Below, in pieces: positions 1 to 8,656 of a DNA stretch of 48,654 nucleotides (positions are counted from its first letter, which is position 1; every line of letters begins with the position of its first letter). This DNA comes from an uncultured Clostridia bacterium. GTDB lineage: Bacteria; Bacillota; Clostridia; Oscillospirales; Ruminococcaceae. The notes under the pieces are model-generated. The model did not search any database. It saw only the letters and a program-made list of their open reading frames with translations, and was not told where the DNA came from. The stretch spans positions 1 through 48,654 of the forward strand of contig CAMELR010000022.1 of assembly GCA_945923775.1 (NCBI GenBank), given 5' to 3'. The position numbers were made by a program, and so were the translations under genes.

Positions 1-12
1 ACCTCACACTCC

Positions 13-40
13 CGCTTCCTTTTGTAAGCAAAAGGAAGCG
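13..40. repeat. 12-bp perfect inverted repeat (hairpin) at window edge
   Basis: Bases 13-24 are the exact reverse complement of 29-40, with a 4-base loop. It lies downstream of birA and may be a terminator for birA or for a gene outside the window. Neither side has a strong T tract, so this is a hairpin with uncertain function. The rest of 41-144 shows nothing recognisable. Confidence 0.5.
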
Positions 41-144
41 AAAACCAATACGCTACGCGAAAATTTATAAACTTTATCGACAGCCTTTAGGGCTGAGCAC
101 GACCTCAGCCCCATTTGATTTATTGCACGTTTCAGTATCAGAAC

Positions 145-1107
145 TTAATTGAATCCCCCGGTGATGGATATTTCGCCGGAGCGCAGCGTTTCAATTCCCG
201 ACGAAGTTTCAATAACAAGGCAGCCCTTGTCGTCGATTTTCAGAGCCTTTCCGGTGCGCTCTGCGCCGTCCTGCCGGAACGTTACCTCACGCCCCAGAAC
301 CAGCGAGCGGCCGCGGTATTTCTCCAGCAGCTCGCGCGATGAGGGATCCTCGGCGTAGTCGAGCAGCCTGCATGCGATGTCAGCGCACAGGCGGCTGCGC
401 TCCGCGAACACTCCCACCGAGCCTGCGATTCCGGATATCTCCTCCGGGAATTTTTCCGTGCTGATGTTCACGCCGATCCCGACTATCACGGATTCAGCCA
501 TGCCGCTTTCAAAGTCGCTCATTGCCTCGGTGAGTATCCCGGAGACCTTCCGGCCGGAGCAGAAAATGTCGTTCACCCACTTTATTCCGGCGTGGACTCC
601 GCACACGGATTCCAGGCTGTCGGTAATTGCACACGCCGCCGCCATCGTTATCCCCATGCAGTCGGAAAGCGGCTTCTGCGGTTTCAGCAGCACGCTCATG
701 TAAAGTCCCGTGTTCGCCGGGGAATAGAACGGCTTCCCGAACCTGCCGCGCCCTGCGGTCTGCTCGTTGGCGGCGATGAGCGTTCCGTGGGGCATTCCGC
801 GCAGCGCCGCCGCCTTCGCCTCGGTGTTCGTGGAGCTTACGCTGCGGAACACCTCCACCGGTATCCCGCGGTATTTTTCCATCAGGTGCAGGCGGATACC
901 CTCCGCGGTCAGTACGTCGCTGCCGCTTTCAAGCATGTATCCCCGGTTCGTCCCCGCAGAGATGCTGTAGCCTTCGTCCTGGAGCTGCTTCACGGCTTTC
1001 CACACAGCCGCGCGGGATACTCCCAGGCGGTCGGCAAGCTCCTGCCCGGATACGGCCGTGCCGCGGCTCTGCTCAAGTATCAAGGCTATCTCGTTCTTTA
1101 TCGCCAT
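145..1107 (-). CDS. birA: Biotin--[acetyl-CoA-carboxylase] ligase / biotin repressor BirA
   Basis: Bifunctional cytoplasmic protein that activates biotin as biotinyl-5'-AMP and attaches it to carboxylase biotin domains; with its DNA-binding domain it usually also represses biotin genes. The 320-residue product has an N-terminal winged helix-turn-helix (about residues 1-60, core LGVSRAAVWKAV), the biotin-adenylate motif GRGR at 119-122, the catalytic-core KWVND at 176-180, and a C-terminal SH3-like domain. The start at 1107 is chosen because GGGGGG lies 7-8 bases upstream and MAIKNEI begins the HTH; an ATG 39 bases further upstream has no ribosome site. Transcribed divergently from the SRP RNA/dnaX unit. 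The sequence shows no biotin genes nearby, so its operator targets are not visible. Confidence 0.95.
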   Translation of the reverse strand: MAIKNEIALILEQSRGTAVSGQELADRLGVSRAAVWKAVKQLQDEGYSISAGTNRGYMLESGSDVLTAEGIRLHLMEKYRGIPVEVFRSVSSTNTEAKAAALRGMPHGTLIAANEQTAGRGRFGKPFYSPANTGLYMSVLLKPQKPLSDCMGITMAAACAITDSLESVCGVHAGIKWVNDIFCSGRKVSGILTEAMSDFESGMAESVIVGIGVNISTEKFPEEISGIAGSVGVFAERSRLCADIACRLLDYAEDPSSRELLEKYRGRSLVLGREVTFRQDGAERTGKALKIDDKGCLVIETSSGIETLRSGEISITGGFN

Positions 1108-1134
1108 CGTTTTCCCCCCGATCTGTCTTGCTCT

Positions 1135-1163
1135 ATTATATACCATTATGCCGGATTTTTCAA
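1135..1163 (-). promoter_or_regulatory. Sigma-A promoter for birA
   Basis: On the minus strand TTGAAA (1163-1158) and TATAAT (1140-1135) are separated by 17 bases. It lies 28 bases before the birA start, so the leader is short. Confidence 0.7.
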
Positions 1164-1202
1164 GGTCTGACCGTCTCGCTGCGACTTTTTTTCACAAACC
1201 AC

Positions 1203-1231
1203 TTGATTTTTTCCGCAGAATAGAGTATAAT
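1203..1231 (+). promoter_or_regulatory. Sigma-A promoter for SRP RNA and dnaX
   Basis: TTGATT (1203-1208), 17-base spacer, TATAAT (1226-1231). Predicted transcription start is about 25 bases before the SRP RNA. Confidence 0.75.
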
Positions 1232-1263
1232 AGTAAGGTAAATACAAAACAACAATGAATAAA

Positions 1264-1389
1264 TGCTCTCGCTTATGGGGACAGACCCTGTGCAACAGAG
1301 TGCTGTGAACCATGTCAGGCGGGGAACCGAGCAGCATTAAGCGGATTTCTCTGTGTGCCGCAGTCAGCCTGTTCCCATAATCGAGGGCA
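1264..1389 (+). ncRNA. ffs: Signal recognition particle RNA, small bacterial type (4.5S-like)
   Basis: RNA scaffold of the signal recognition particle; binds Ffh and directs membrane and secreted proteins to the translocon. The conserved helix 8 core is visible: CATGTCAGGCGGGGAACC followed by GAGCAGCATTAAG, with the symmetric and asymmetric internal-loop bases of the Ffh site and a GGGGAACC apical region. The outer bases 1264-1271 (TGCTCTCG) pair with 1382-1389 (CGAGGGCA), and ATGGGGACA pairs with TGTTCCCAT, which sets the ends. It sits directly before dnaX, a common arrangement in Clostridia. Ends are accurate to a few bases. Confidence 0.9.
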
Positions 1390-1427
1390 TTTATATTTTT
1401 GCTTATCTTCAGAACGGGGGTGCGGCT

Positions 1428-3713
1428 GTGTATCTGGCATTATATAGAAAATACCGTCCGAGAACGTTCGACGACGTTATTTCCCAGCCTGAGATAGTCA
1501 CCACGTTGAAAAACCAGATAGCCGAGGGGCAGAACGCCCACGCATACCTGTTCACCGGAAGCCGCGGCACCGGCAAGACCACCTGTGCGAAGATACTCGC
1601 AATGGCGCTGAACTGCAAGCACCCGGTAGGAGGAAATCCCTGCCTTGAGTGCGAGAGCTGCCGCGAGATAGCCAACGACGAAACCACTGATATCGTCGAG
1701 CTGGACGCTGCCAGCAACAGCGGCGTCAGCGACGTTCACGAGCTTCAGGATCAGCTTGCGTACACTCCGGTTAGCTGCAAATACCGCGTGTATATCCTCG
1801 ACGAGGTGCACATGCTTTCTACGGCGGCGTTCAACGCGCTGCTGAAAACTATAGAGGAGCCTCCGGCGCACGTTATCTTCATTCTTGCGACCACGGAGCT
1901 TCACAAGGTTCCCGCGACGATACTTTCCCGCTGCCAGCGGTTCGAGTTCCGCAGGATTGAGATCGCGGACAGCTCCGCAAGGCTGCTCAGCATAGCCCAG
2001 CAGGAGGGAGTCTCCCTCACTCAGGAGGCTGCGGACATGATATCCCGGCTCTCCGACGGCGGAATGCGCGACGCGCTTTCACTGCTCGACCGCTGCATCG
2101 CAGTCACCCGCGACGTTACCGAGGACACCGTAAGAAGCTGCGCAGGCGTCGCCGACAACCATCATCTGTATCAGCTCGCAGAAATGACCGCCGCACGGAA
2201 CATTCCCGGGTGCATTCAGCTCCTGAGCCAGCTCTACAAGGGCGGCAAGGACATCGCCCGCGTTATGGACGAGCTTGGCGGAGTATTCCGCGACCTCATG
2301 ATAAGCAAGAGCGCTCCGGCTGAGAAGTCGCTGCTCTCTGCAATGCCGCACGATTATCCTGAGATCGAACGCCTTGCCGGGTTGTTTTCCCTTGAGGATA
2401 TCCTCCGCTGCCTGACCCTTATCCAGGAATGCACCGACGGTATCGCGAAGTCCCGCAGCCGCAAGACGCTCGCGGAAATGTGCTTCGTGAAGCTCTGCAC
2501 TGGAGCGCCCACGGCGGCTCAGACCGCTCAGCTCGCACAGGCGGCTCAGATATGGCAGGTCGGAGCGGTCGGACAGTCTGGAACGGCTCCGCAGCCCGCG
2601 CAGAACTACCGACAGTTCGAAAGCAAGCCGATGGGAAGCGAGTTCACGCCGATTCCCGATGAAAAGCTCGACCCCAGGCGTGCCGCAACGGTGAACAAGC
2701 TCCGCGAGATATTCGCGCAGAATGAATCGGCTCCCGCAGAGCCAGCCAAACCGGCCGCTCAGGCTGTTGAGGTGCCGAAACCCGCAGAGGCTCCGAAGCA
2801 GGTTCAACAGGCTCAGACGTCTCCGGCGGACGAACTTCCGTTTGATATCGACGGAGCCGTGAAGGCTCCACAGGCTGCGAAGCCCGCTGAAACTCCAAAG
2901 CCAGCGCCGCAGGGCAAGTCCGTGAAATCCCCCGAGCCTGCACCCGGAAACGAGATTCCGTTCGACATTTCCGAGCAGCCCGCTGCTGTGAAAACGCCTG
3001 AGCCAGCGAGCCGCAAGCCCGCCGATGCTCCGAAACCTACAGCCCCCGCGCCTACAGCGCCTATAGCGCCAGTAGAGCCGTTTGAAGCTCCAATGCCGGA
3101 GCTGAACAGCGCTCCCGCGGCTATGGACTTTGATTTCGCACCGCCGCCGGAGGAACCCCCGATGGAGTTCGTTCCGCAGCGTGAGTTTGCGACAGCTCCA
3201 GAGCCGGCAGCGCCCGCTCCGAACCCCGCGCCTGCGGCAGAAACGTCAGCTGTTCCAAAAGCGCACAGCGAACCGAGCGCCGCAAAACCTGTGAAGCAGG
3301 AGCCTGAACCGAAGCCGGAGCCTGAATCGAAGCAGAAACCGAAAACCGCAGAAAAAACAGAAACCACCGCTTCCGCCGGATACACCAAGCTGGACAGCAT
3401 AACCCAGCCGGAATGGGAGCAGATAATAGAAAAGGTATCAAGTCCGCTGTATGCCGCCATGCTTGACGGCTCAACGGCGCTGGTAAACGGCGACGGCGTG
3501 CTTGAGATACACACCGGAAATCTCATGCTGCAAGGCATGATAAGCGACGGCTACCAGGATCTCGAAAGGGAGCTTGGCGGGGCTTTCGGGAAGAAAGTCC
3601 GCGCGCTGGTGGTCGGCGAAGAACTGGAAAACACAGCCGAGGACAAGGACCTCCCTGTGAAAGAGCTACTGGATAAAGCACGGCGGCTCAATATAGAAGT
3701 TGACATTAAGTGA
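1428..3713 (+). CDS. dnaX: DNA polymerase III subunits gamma/tau
   Basis: ATPase of the clamp loader that places the beta sliding clamp on DNA during replication. From a GTG start at 1428 the protein (761 aa) begins VYLALYRKYRP, the normal family N terminus; the reading frame is open further upstream, but that would run through the SRP RNA. Walker A GSRGTGKT is at residues 44-51, the four-Cys zinc module at C63, C72, C75 and C78, and the Walker B/DEVH region at about 125-128, followed by the sensor segment with ATTE. After about residue 390 there is a long Pro/Ala/Glu-rich linker, then a folded C-terminal domain (about 640-761). The linker is longer and more repetitive than usual. I found no in-frame A AAA AAG slippery heptamer, so only full-length tau is predicted. 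ybaB follows after 16 bases. Confidence 0.96.
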   Translation: MYLALYRKYRPRTFDDVISQPEIVTTLKNQIAEGQNAHAYLFTGSRGTGKTTCAKILAMALNCKHPVGGNPCLECESCREIANDETTDIVELDAASNSGVSDVHELQDQLAYTPVSCKYRVYILDEVHMLSTAAFNALLKTIEEPPAHVIFILATTELHKVPATILSRCQRFEFRRIEIADSSARLLSIAQQEGVSLTQEAADMISRLSDGGMRDALSLLDRCIAVTRDVTEDTVRSCAGVADNHHLYQLAEMTAARNIPGCIQLLSQLYKGGKDIARVMDELGGVFRDLMISKSAPAEKSLLSAMPHDYPEIERLAGLFSLEDILRCLTLIQECTDGIAKSRSRKTLAEMCFVKLCTGAPTAAQTAQLAQAAQIWQVGAVGQSGTAPQPAQNYRQFESKPMGSEFTPIPDEKLDPRRAATVNKLREIFAQNESAPAEPAKPAAQAVEVPKPAEAPKQVQQAQTSPADELPFDIDGAVKAPQAAKPAETPKPAPQGKSVKSPEPAPGNEIPFDISEQPAAVKTPEPASRKPADAPKPTAPAPTAPIAPVEPFEAPMPELNSAPAAMDFDFAPPPEEPPMEFVPQREFATAPEPAAPAPNPAPAAETSAVPKAHSEPSAAKPVKQEPEPKPEPESKQKPKTAEKTETTASAGYTKLDSITQPEWEQIIEKVSSPLYAAMLDGSTALVNGDGVLEIHTGNLMLQGMISDGYQDLERELGGAFGKKVRALVVGEELENTAEDKDLPVKELLDKARRLNIEVDIK

Positions 3714-3729
3714 AAGGATAATTACCGAC

Positions 3730-4077
3730 ATGAAAGCAAGATTACCGCAGGGATATCAGAATTCCGCTCCCAACATGAACCAGATGGTCAGAAAGGCACA
3801 GAAGATGCAGGAGGACATCGGCAAGATCCAGGAAGAGCTTGCTGTCAAGGAGTTCACAAAGCAGGTAGGCGGCGGAGCAATCGAGCTGGTGATGACCGGC
3901 GACAAGCAGCTCAAGTCCGTTACTATCAAGCCTGAGGTCGTTGACCCCGAGGATATCGAGATGCTCCAGGATCTTATCATCAGCGGCGTAAACGAGATTC
4001 TCAAGGAAGTTGACGATTACGGCGCAGCTGAGATGGAAAAGGTTACCGGTGGCGTTTCCTTCCCCGGCTTCATCTGA
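3730..4077 (+). CDS. ybaB: YbaB/EbfC family nucleoid-associated protein
   Basis: Small dimeric DNA-binding protein that coats the nucleoid, encoded between dnaX and recR in most bacteria. The 115-residue product has the family core: an N-terminal helix containing MVRKAQKMQEDI, the strand with VGGGAIELVMTGDKQL, and the C-terminal helical segment ending in GGVSFPGF. The start at 3730 has AAAGGA about 10 bases upstream, just past the dnaX stop; an in-frame ATG at 3700 lies inside dnaX and lacks a ribosome site. Its exact cellular role is not settled; a link to recombination repair is inferred from its usual company with RecR. Confidence 0.92.
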   Translation: MKARLPQGYQNSAPNMNQMVRKAQKMQEDIGKIQEELAVKEFTKQVGGGAIELVMTGDKQLKSVTIKPEVVDPEDIEMLQDLIISGVNEILKEVDDYGAAEMEKVTGGVSFPGFI

Positions 4078-4100
4078 TCGCCCACAAGAAAATAATTCAC

Positions 4101-4129
4101 GGGCGGGTCTTTCGGATCCGCCCATTTTA
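4101..4129 (+). terminator. Probable rho-independent terminator after ybaB
   Basis: Stem GGGCGG (4101-4106) with CCGCCC (4118-4123) followed by ATTTTAT. The U run is short, so it may only attenuate; comEC follows within 12 bases. Confidence 0.5.
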
Positions 4130-4134
4130 TCTGT

Positions 4135-6120
4135 ATGAACGAAAAGATCACAGCAGAACTCGATCTCCCCGGGGTGGGGCTTGGCGCGGGAGTTACCGTC
4201 GGCTGCCTCCTCGCGTGTTATTCCGAGCCGCTGGTTAGGTACGTGTGGCTCTTTATTGCGGCGGCTGTTCTGGCGTTCTCACTGTTCACCAGGAAGCGCA
4301 GGTTCCTGGCGGCGGGGCTTCTGCTCGGGCTTGTCAGCATGACGGTCTATCAGACCTGGTACGCCGGGTCGCTTCAGTCGCTCGCAGGGAGCGGGATACG
4401 CGCACAATGCCGCATAGTCAGCGTGAATTACTCCAACGACCGTTGGTCGGCAGGAAGGGCGCTGTGCGTCCTGGACGGAAAACCCGCGCTCATAGATATC
4501 ACGTGTGATTCCGTGCTTGACGTTGGCGATACAATCGACGGCGAACTCCTCCTTGAAAGAGCTGAACAGGGAATTTTCACGTTCTCGGACGGCGTTGTGC
4601 TTTCCGGCGAGGTAACGGAGCTTCACAGCCGCAGTTCAAATTTCAGCCTGCTGTACCATCTCGGGAACCTCCGCAGCAAAGCCGCTGAACGATTCGACAG
4701 GATCGGCGGTGACGAAGCGGAGCTGTGCAAAGGGCTGGTGCTCGGGGTCAAGGACGGCTTCTCGTTTGAGCTGCGGCGGGATATCCTGCAAAGCGGGGTC
4801 AGCTACATGACCGCCGTTTCCGGCGCTCACATCACAATTTTCATTGCGGTCCTCTGCGAGCTTTTCGGAAAGCGCAGGCGCAGGCTGACCTCCATTGTTT
4901 CATTTGCGGCGGTGCTGCTTATGATGGCAATGTTCGGCTTTTCCGCTTCGGTGGTGCGCTCCGGGATAATGCTGATGATAACACAGAGCGCGCCTCTGTT
5001 CTACCGCAGGACCGATGTTCTGAATTCGCTTTGCGCCGCGCTTCTGCTCATGACGGTATTAACTCCCTTCGCCGCGGCTGACCCGGCGCTGCTGATGTCC
5101 GCGCTGGGCGTTTTCGGAGCCGCTGTCGCCGGACCTGCGCTCAACAATATCCGCAGATTCGGCTGGGAACGCTTCGCGGTCGCTGCAAAGCTCAAGGAAG
5201 CCGCCGCGGTATCGCTGTGCGCGATGGTGTGCGTGATTCCGGTCAGCGTTTCGGTGTTCGGAGGCTTTTCCCTCACGGAGATACCCGCTTCCATTGCGCT
5301 CACGCCGTTCTTTTCAGCGGGTCTGCCGCTTGGAGTGATCTACGCTGTGAGCGGGATTCCCGGACTTATGATCCCGCTTCGGGCGGTTATGAGCTGCTTT
5401 CGGAGTATCATCGGATTCTTCGGCGGCATGAACGGGGCGTGGCTTCCATGTGAAAACCGCTTCGCTGTTCTGGCGGCGCTGCTGGCTCCTGTACTGCTGG
5501 TGATGTTCATTTACGCCGCTGATCATGCGCGGAAGGCTCTGGGGGCATTCCTGCTGGATATTCTGCTTATGCTGTGTCTGAGTTTCTCGGATATGGCGTC
5601 GCGCCAGCGCATTGATTTCGTTTCGGACGGGAATTCCGGTGCGGCGGTGGCTTGCTCGGGGAAAAGCGCGGCTGTCCTGATAAGCGGAAAAAGCGCCTGC
5701 ACGGAGCAGCTCTTCCGGATTATGACCCGGGAGGGAATCACGCAAATCGGTGTGATAAACGCTCCGCAGCTCGAATTTTCCGAGCTTTCCGGGCTTGAGA
5801 AGATGCTCAGGGCGATACCTGCGGAATACGTAATGCTTTCCGATGAATGCCTTCCAGCGGCAAAGGAATTGAAGTCCTCCGCGGACGCGGAGTTCCTCGC
5901 GGCTGAGGACGTTATGGAGCTAAGCGGCGTCACCATGGCATGCGCTAAATCGGGGTGTGAGATTCCGGCGGATATCGTGTTATACTATGGTTATACGCGA
6001 TCCGAGCCGGAGATTTCAGGAACCGCCGGGCTTGCGCTGTACGCTTCGTCAAGGCAGGAGATTATCCCCGATGGAGCGTTTAATATCCACGACCAGACTT
6101 TCAGAATAGATTTAAAATAA
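4135..6120 (+). CDS. comEC: ComEC/Rec2-family membrane channel protein
   Basis: Polytopic membrane protein of the family that forms the DNA-uptake channel in natural competence. The 661-residue product starts with two or three hydrophobic segments, then an OB-like region, then the Competence domain, with the signature TAVSGAHITI at about 226-235 and about seven further membrane spans to roughly residue 470. The C-terminal region corresponds in position to the metallo-beta-lactamase-like domain of ComEC but lacks the HxHxDH metal-binding motif, so it cannot be a normal nuclease. It lies between ybaB and recR, 9 bases before recR. No other competence genes are in the window, so a working uptake system is not shown. 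The family call is secure; function is inferred. Confidence 0.85.
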   Translation: MNEKITAELDLPGVGLGAGVTVGCLLACYSEPLVRYVWLFIAAAVLAFSLFTRKRRFLAAGLLLGLVSMTVYQTWYAGSLQSLAGSGIRAQCRIVSVNYSNDRWSAGRALCVLDGKPALIDITCDSVLDVGDTIDGELLLERAEQGIFTFSDGVVLSGEVTELHSRSSNFSLLYHLGNLRSKAAERFDRIGGDEAELCKGLVLGVKDGFSFELRRDILQSGVSYMTAVSGAHITIFIAVLCELFGKRRRRLTSIVSFAAVLLMMAMFGFSASVVRSGIMLMITQSAPLFYRRTDVLNSLCAALLLMTVLTPFAAADPALLMSALGVFGAAVAGPALNNIRRFGWERFAVAAKLKEAAAVSLCAMVCVIPVSVSVFGGFSLTEIPASIALTPFFSAGLPLGVIYAVSGIPGLMIPLRAVMSCFRSIIGFFGGMNGAWLPCENRFAVLAALLAPVLLVMFIYAADHARKALGAFLLDILLMLCLSFSDMASRQRIDFVSDGNSGAAVACSGKSAAVLISGKSACTEQLFRIMTREGITQIGVINAPQLEFSELSGLEKMLRAIPAEYVMLSDECLPAAKELKSSADAEFLAAEDVMELSGVTMACAKSGCEIPADIVLYYGYTRSEPEISGTAGLALYASSRQEIIPDGAFNIHDQTFRIDLK

Positions 6121-6129
6121 GGAGACAAT

Positions 6130-6726
6130 ATGGCTGAATTTATATCCGCTCCGCTGGCGCTTGCCGCAGAGCAATTCGCGAAACTGCCGGGAATCGGCAT
6201 AAAGACGGCGCAGCGCCTTGCATACTACATGCTTAACCTCCCTCCCCACGAGGTCAAGGAGTTTGCAGACGCGCTTGTACGCGCACGCAACGGAGTACAG
6301 CTTTGCAGCTGCTGCCAGAACTTCACCGACCGGGAGGTCTGCGAGATATGCTCCGACGAGCAGCGCGACAAGTCGGTGATTTGCGTGGTAGAATCTCCGA
6401 AGGACGTTTCAGCGTTTGAGCGCTCCGGCGGCTACGAGGGAGTATACCACGTGCTGCACGGACTTCTTTCCCCGATGGACGGAGTTTCCGCCGAGGATCT
6501 GAAAATCAAGGAGCTTATGGCAAGGCTTACCGATGTACGCGAGGTCATAATGGCGACCAACCCCACGGTTGAGGGCGAGGCCACCGCAGTGTACATCAGC
6601 CGCCTTATAAAGCCCATGGGTATCAAGGTATCGCGGCTTGCTTACGGACTTCCCGCAGGAAGCGCGCTGGAATTCGCGGACGACGTTACGCTCATGAAGG
6701 CGCTTGAAAACCGCAGCGTTCTCTGA
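6130..6726 (+). CDS. recR: Recombination protein RecR
   Basis: DNA-binding clamp-like protein that works with RecO (and RecF) to load RecA at gaps. The 198 residues, a normal length, show the helix-hairpin-helix [10 protein letters not shown] at 18-27, a zinc finger with C59, C62, C71 and C74, and a Toprim domain from about residue 82 ([10 protein letters not shown]). The ribosome site AAGGAG is 6 bases before the ATG. It closes the dnaX-ybaB-comEC-recR series. Confidence 0.96.
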   Translation: MAEFISAPLALAAEQFAKLPGIGIKTAQRLAYYMLNLPPHEVKEFADALVRARNGVQLCSCCQNFTDREVCEICSDEQRDKSVICVVESPKDVSAFERSGGYEGVYHVLHGLLSPMDGVSAEDLKIKELMARLTDVREVIMATNPTVEGEATAVYISRLIKPMGIKVSRLAYGLPAGSALEFADDVTLMKALENRSVL

Positions 6727-6737
6727 TCTACACGCAA

Positions 6738-6770
6738 AAAAAGATCCCGCAGACCGTAACGGCTGCGGGA
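6738..6770 (-). terminator. Rho-independent terminator read on the minus strand
   Basis: TCCCGCAG (6745-6752) pairs exactly with CTGCGGGA (6763-6770). The T run of seven follows on the minus strand only (A run at 6736-6742 on the plus strand), although recR ends on the plus side. It therefore points to a minus-strand transcript; see the RNA candidate at 6738-6918. It may also stop recR transcription weakly. Confidence 0.6.
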
Positions 6771-6918
6771 AAGATAATGTGTAAGTCTGCACGAAAAAAG
6801 GAAGGAAAACGTACAGACCCTTGATGAATCAATCATCATAAAAAGGGGAGGTAGGTTATGTGAACGCCGCTTTCGCGGCAGCTTGTCGGCAGGTACCCTA
6901 ACCTTTAAGGTTTTCTGC
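6738..6918 (-). ncRNA. Candidate structured small RNA (unnamed)
   Basis: The 308 bases between recR and the MATE gene hold no credible gene. Read on the minus strand there are successive hairpins: AACCTTAAAGGTT; GCCGC-GAAA-GCGGC (6879-6866, a GNRA loop only on this strand); GATGA/TCATC (6823-6837); GTCTGTACG/CGTGCAGAC (6818-6785); and a terminator with U7. A TATAAT lies at 6929-6924 on this strand, with no good -35. I do not recognise a family; this is inference from structure and terminator polarity. Confidence 0.3.
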
Positions 6919-6965
6919 TGTGATTATATAATACACCCCATGTATGAATTTGGGGTAACGGCTAT

Positions 6966-7003
6966 GTGAAATCATGGTGAAATTCACCAGTGTGATTTTT
7001 CAC
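6966..7003. promoter_or_regulatory. Nested inverted repeats upstream of the MATE gene (operator candidate)
   Basis: GGTGAAATTCACC (6976-6988) is a perfect palindrome and is flanked by GTGAAATCA (6966-6974) and TGTGATTTTTCAC (6991-7003), which also pair. It lies 32-69 bases before the MATE start, between a possible -10 (TATAAT, 6927-6932) and the gene, so a repressor could bind here. The regulator is unknown. Confidence 0.35.
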
Positions 7004-7034
7004 TAAGCCACAGAACAAAAGAAAGAGTGATAAA

Positions 7035-8435
7035 ATGAGCAACATACCGAATAGCGCTAATAATCCGCGCTCAGAGATGTTAGGGAACGCCCCGGTGACT
7101 TCCCTGATGATCAAATTTGCCGTGCCAAGCATAATTGCAATGCTGGTTGGCGCGCTGTACAACATAGTGGATCAGCTTTTTATCGGGCAGGCAGTAGGGC
7201 AGCTCGGAAACGCAGCCACGAACATCGCGTTTCCGTTTTCGACCTCCTGCCTGTCGCTGGCGCTGCTTTTCGGAATCGGCGGCGCGAGCTGCTTCAACCT
7301 CAGCATGGGGCGGGGCGACCGCGAACGCGCTCCGTATTTCGTAGGAAACGCCGTGCTTATGATGCTTATATGCGGCGTTGTGCTGATGGCGGTCACGCAA
7401 GTGTTCCTGACGCCGCTGCTGAAGCTGTTCGGATCGCCGGACGAGGTGCTTCCACTGGCGCAGGAATACGTCGGTATCACCGCCTGGGGATTTCCGTTCA
7501 TGATAATAACCACCGGCGGAGGTCATCTGATACGCGCCGACGGCAGCCCGCGAATGACCATGCTGTGCAACCTCCTGGGAGCTGTCATCAACACGGTGCT
7601 GGACGCAGTATTCGTGCTGGGTCTGGATTGGAAAATGACCGGCGCTGCCTGGGCTACCGTAATAGGGCAGGTGATCTCCGGAACCGTCGCGATCGTGTAT
7701 CTCACGCGCTACAAGACCGTTCACCTCGGATTAAAGCACCTGCGTATCCGCTGGCAGTATACCGGAAAAATTATCGCAATCGGCATGGCCAGCTGCATTA
7801 ATCAGCTTGCGATGATGATAGTGCAGATCGTAATGAACAACCTGCTGAAGCACTACGGAGCGCTGTCGGTTTACGGCGAGTCTATCCCGATCGCGGTTTC
7901 GGGTATCGTAATGAAGGTCAACCAGATAACATTCTCGATCGTTATAGGGCTTGGCCAGGGCGCTCAGCCGATAATCAGCTTCAACTACGGTGCTCGGAAG
8001 TACCAGCGCGTGAGAGCGGCGCTGCGTTCCGCGATCACCGTCGGCGCCGGGGTGGCAGTGCTTGCATTTGTGCTGTTCCAGTTGTTCCCGCGGGAGATCA
8101 TCGCGATCTTCGGCAAAGGCTCCGATGAATATTTTGAGTTCGGCGTGAAATTCTTCCGGATATTCCTGTTTTTCACCTGGCTCAACTGCCTGCAGCCTAT
8201 CGCTTCCACGTTCTTTACCTCTATCGGTAAATCATTCAAGGGAGCGTTCCTGTCGCTGACTCGGCAGATACTGTTCCTGCTTCCGCCGCTGATCGTGCTT
8301 CCTCTGTTCTGGGGTATCGACGGTATGCTCTGGGCGGGTCCCTTTGCCGACCTGCTATCAGCGATCGCCGCTATTATCATGATAATTGTGGAGCTTCGCA
8401 TAATGAAGCGTGAGGAAGCAGATTTTAAAGGTTAA
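7035..8435 (+). CDS. MATE family multidrug/Na+ or H+ antiporter
   Basis: Inner-membrane efflux pump of the MATE (MatE/NorM-like) family, exporting cationic drugs or metabolites in exchange for Na+ or H+. The 466-residue product has about 12 membrane spans arranged as two related halves. It begins with the family pattern APVTSLMIKFAVPSIIAMLV and shows NIVDQLFIGQAVG, the second-half SIVIGLGQGAQPIISFNYGA, and the typical RQILFLLPPLIVLP near the end. The ATG follows an AAAGAAAGAG stretch, a fair ribosome site. Monocistronic: an operator-like repeat precedes it and a terminator follows. The substrate cannot be read from sequence. Confidence 0.93.
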   Translation: MSNIPNSANNPRSEMLGNAPVTSLMIKFAVPSIIAMLVGALYNIVDQLFIGQAVGQLGNAATNIAFPFSTSCLSLALLFGIGGASCFNLSMGRGDRERAPYFVGNAVLMMLICGVVLMAVTQVFLTPLLKLFGSPDEVLPLAQEYVGITAWGFPFMIITTGGGHLIRADGSPRMTMLCNLLGAVINTVLDAVFVLGLDWKMTGAAWATVIGQVISGTVAIVYLTRYKTVHLGLKHLRIRWQYTGKIIAIGMASCINQLAMMIVQIVMNNLLKHYGALSVYGESIPIAVSGIVMKVNQITFSIVIGLGQGAQPIISFNYGARKYQRVRAALRSAITVGAGVAVLAFVLFQLFPREIIAIFGKGSDEYFEFGVKFFRIFLFFTWLNCLQPIASTFFTSIGKSFKGAFLSLTRQILFLLPPLIVLPLFWGIDGMLWAGPFADLLSAIAAIIMIIVELRIMKREEADFKG

Positions 8436-8460
8436 GCAGTTTTTATTGAGTTCCAAAATG

Positions 8461-8493
8461 ACGGGCAGGTCTTATACTTGCCCGTTTTTATTT
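8461..8493 (+). terminator. Rho-independent terminator of the MATE gene
   Basis: ACGGGCAGGT (8461-8470) pairs with ACTTGCCCGT (8476-8485), one G-T pair, followed by TTTTTATTT. Confidence 0.85.
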
Positions 8494-8656
8494 AGATAAA
8501 CTACAAGAAAATTTTGCTTCCGCGCTAAGCGCGTAATAATTCTGATTAGCTGATTAAAATTACCTCGTTCAGCATTTCTGTTTAATTCCCCTGAGTTTAC
8601 TATGTATTTGTTCACCATTACCAAACCGGTTGAAAGATTATCATGCGATATGTCAG

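Noticed and set aside
1353..1427. dnaX start at the ATG at 1353
   Set aside because: It lies inside the SRP RNA and adds 25 residues not found in the family; GTG at 1428 gives the normal N terminus.
2700..3300. Repetitive Pro/Ala-coding region of dnaX as a possible CRISPR or tandem repeat array
   Set aside because: The similar units are irregular, in frame and code for a low-complexity linker; there is no constant repeat-spacer pattern.
3340..3370. A-rich run in dnaX as a programmed frameshift site
   Set aside because: The run reads GAA AAA ACA in frame, not A AAA AAG, and no strong stem-loop follows at the right distance.
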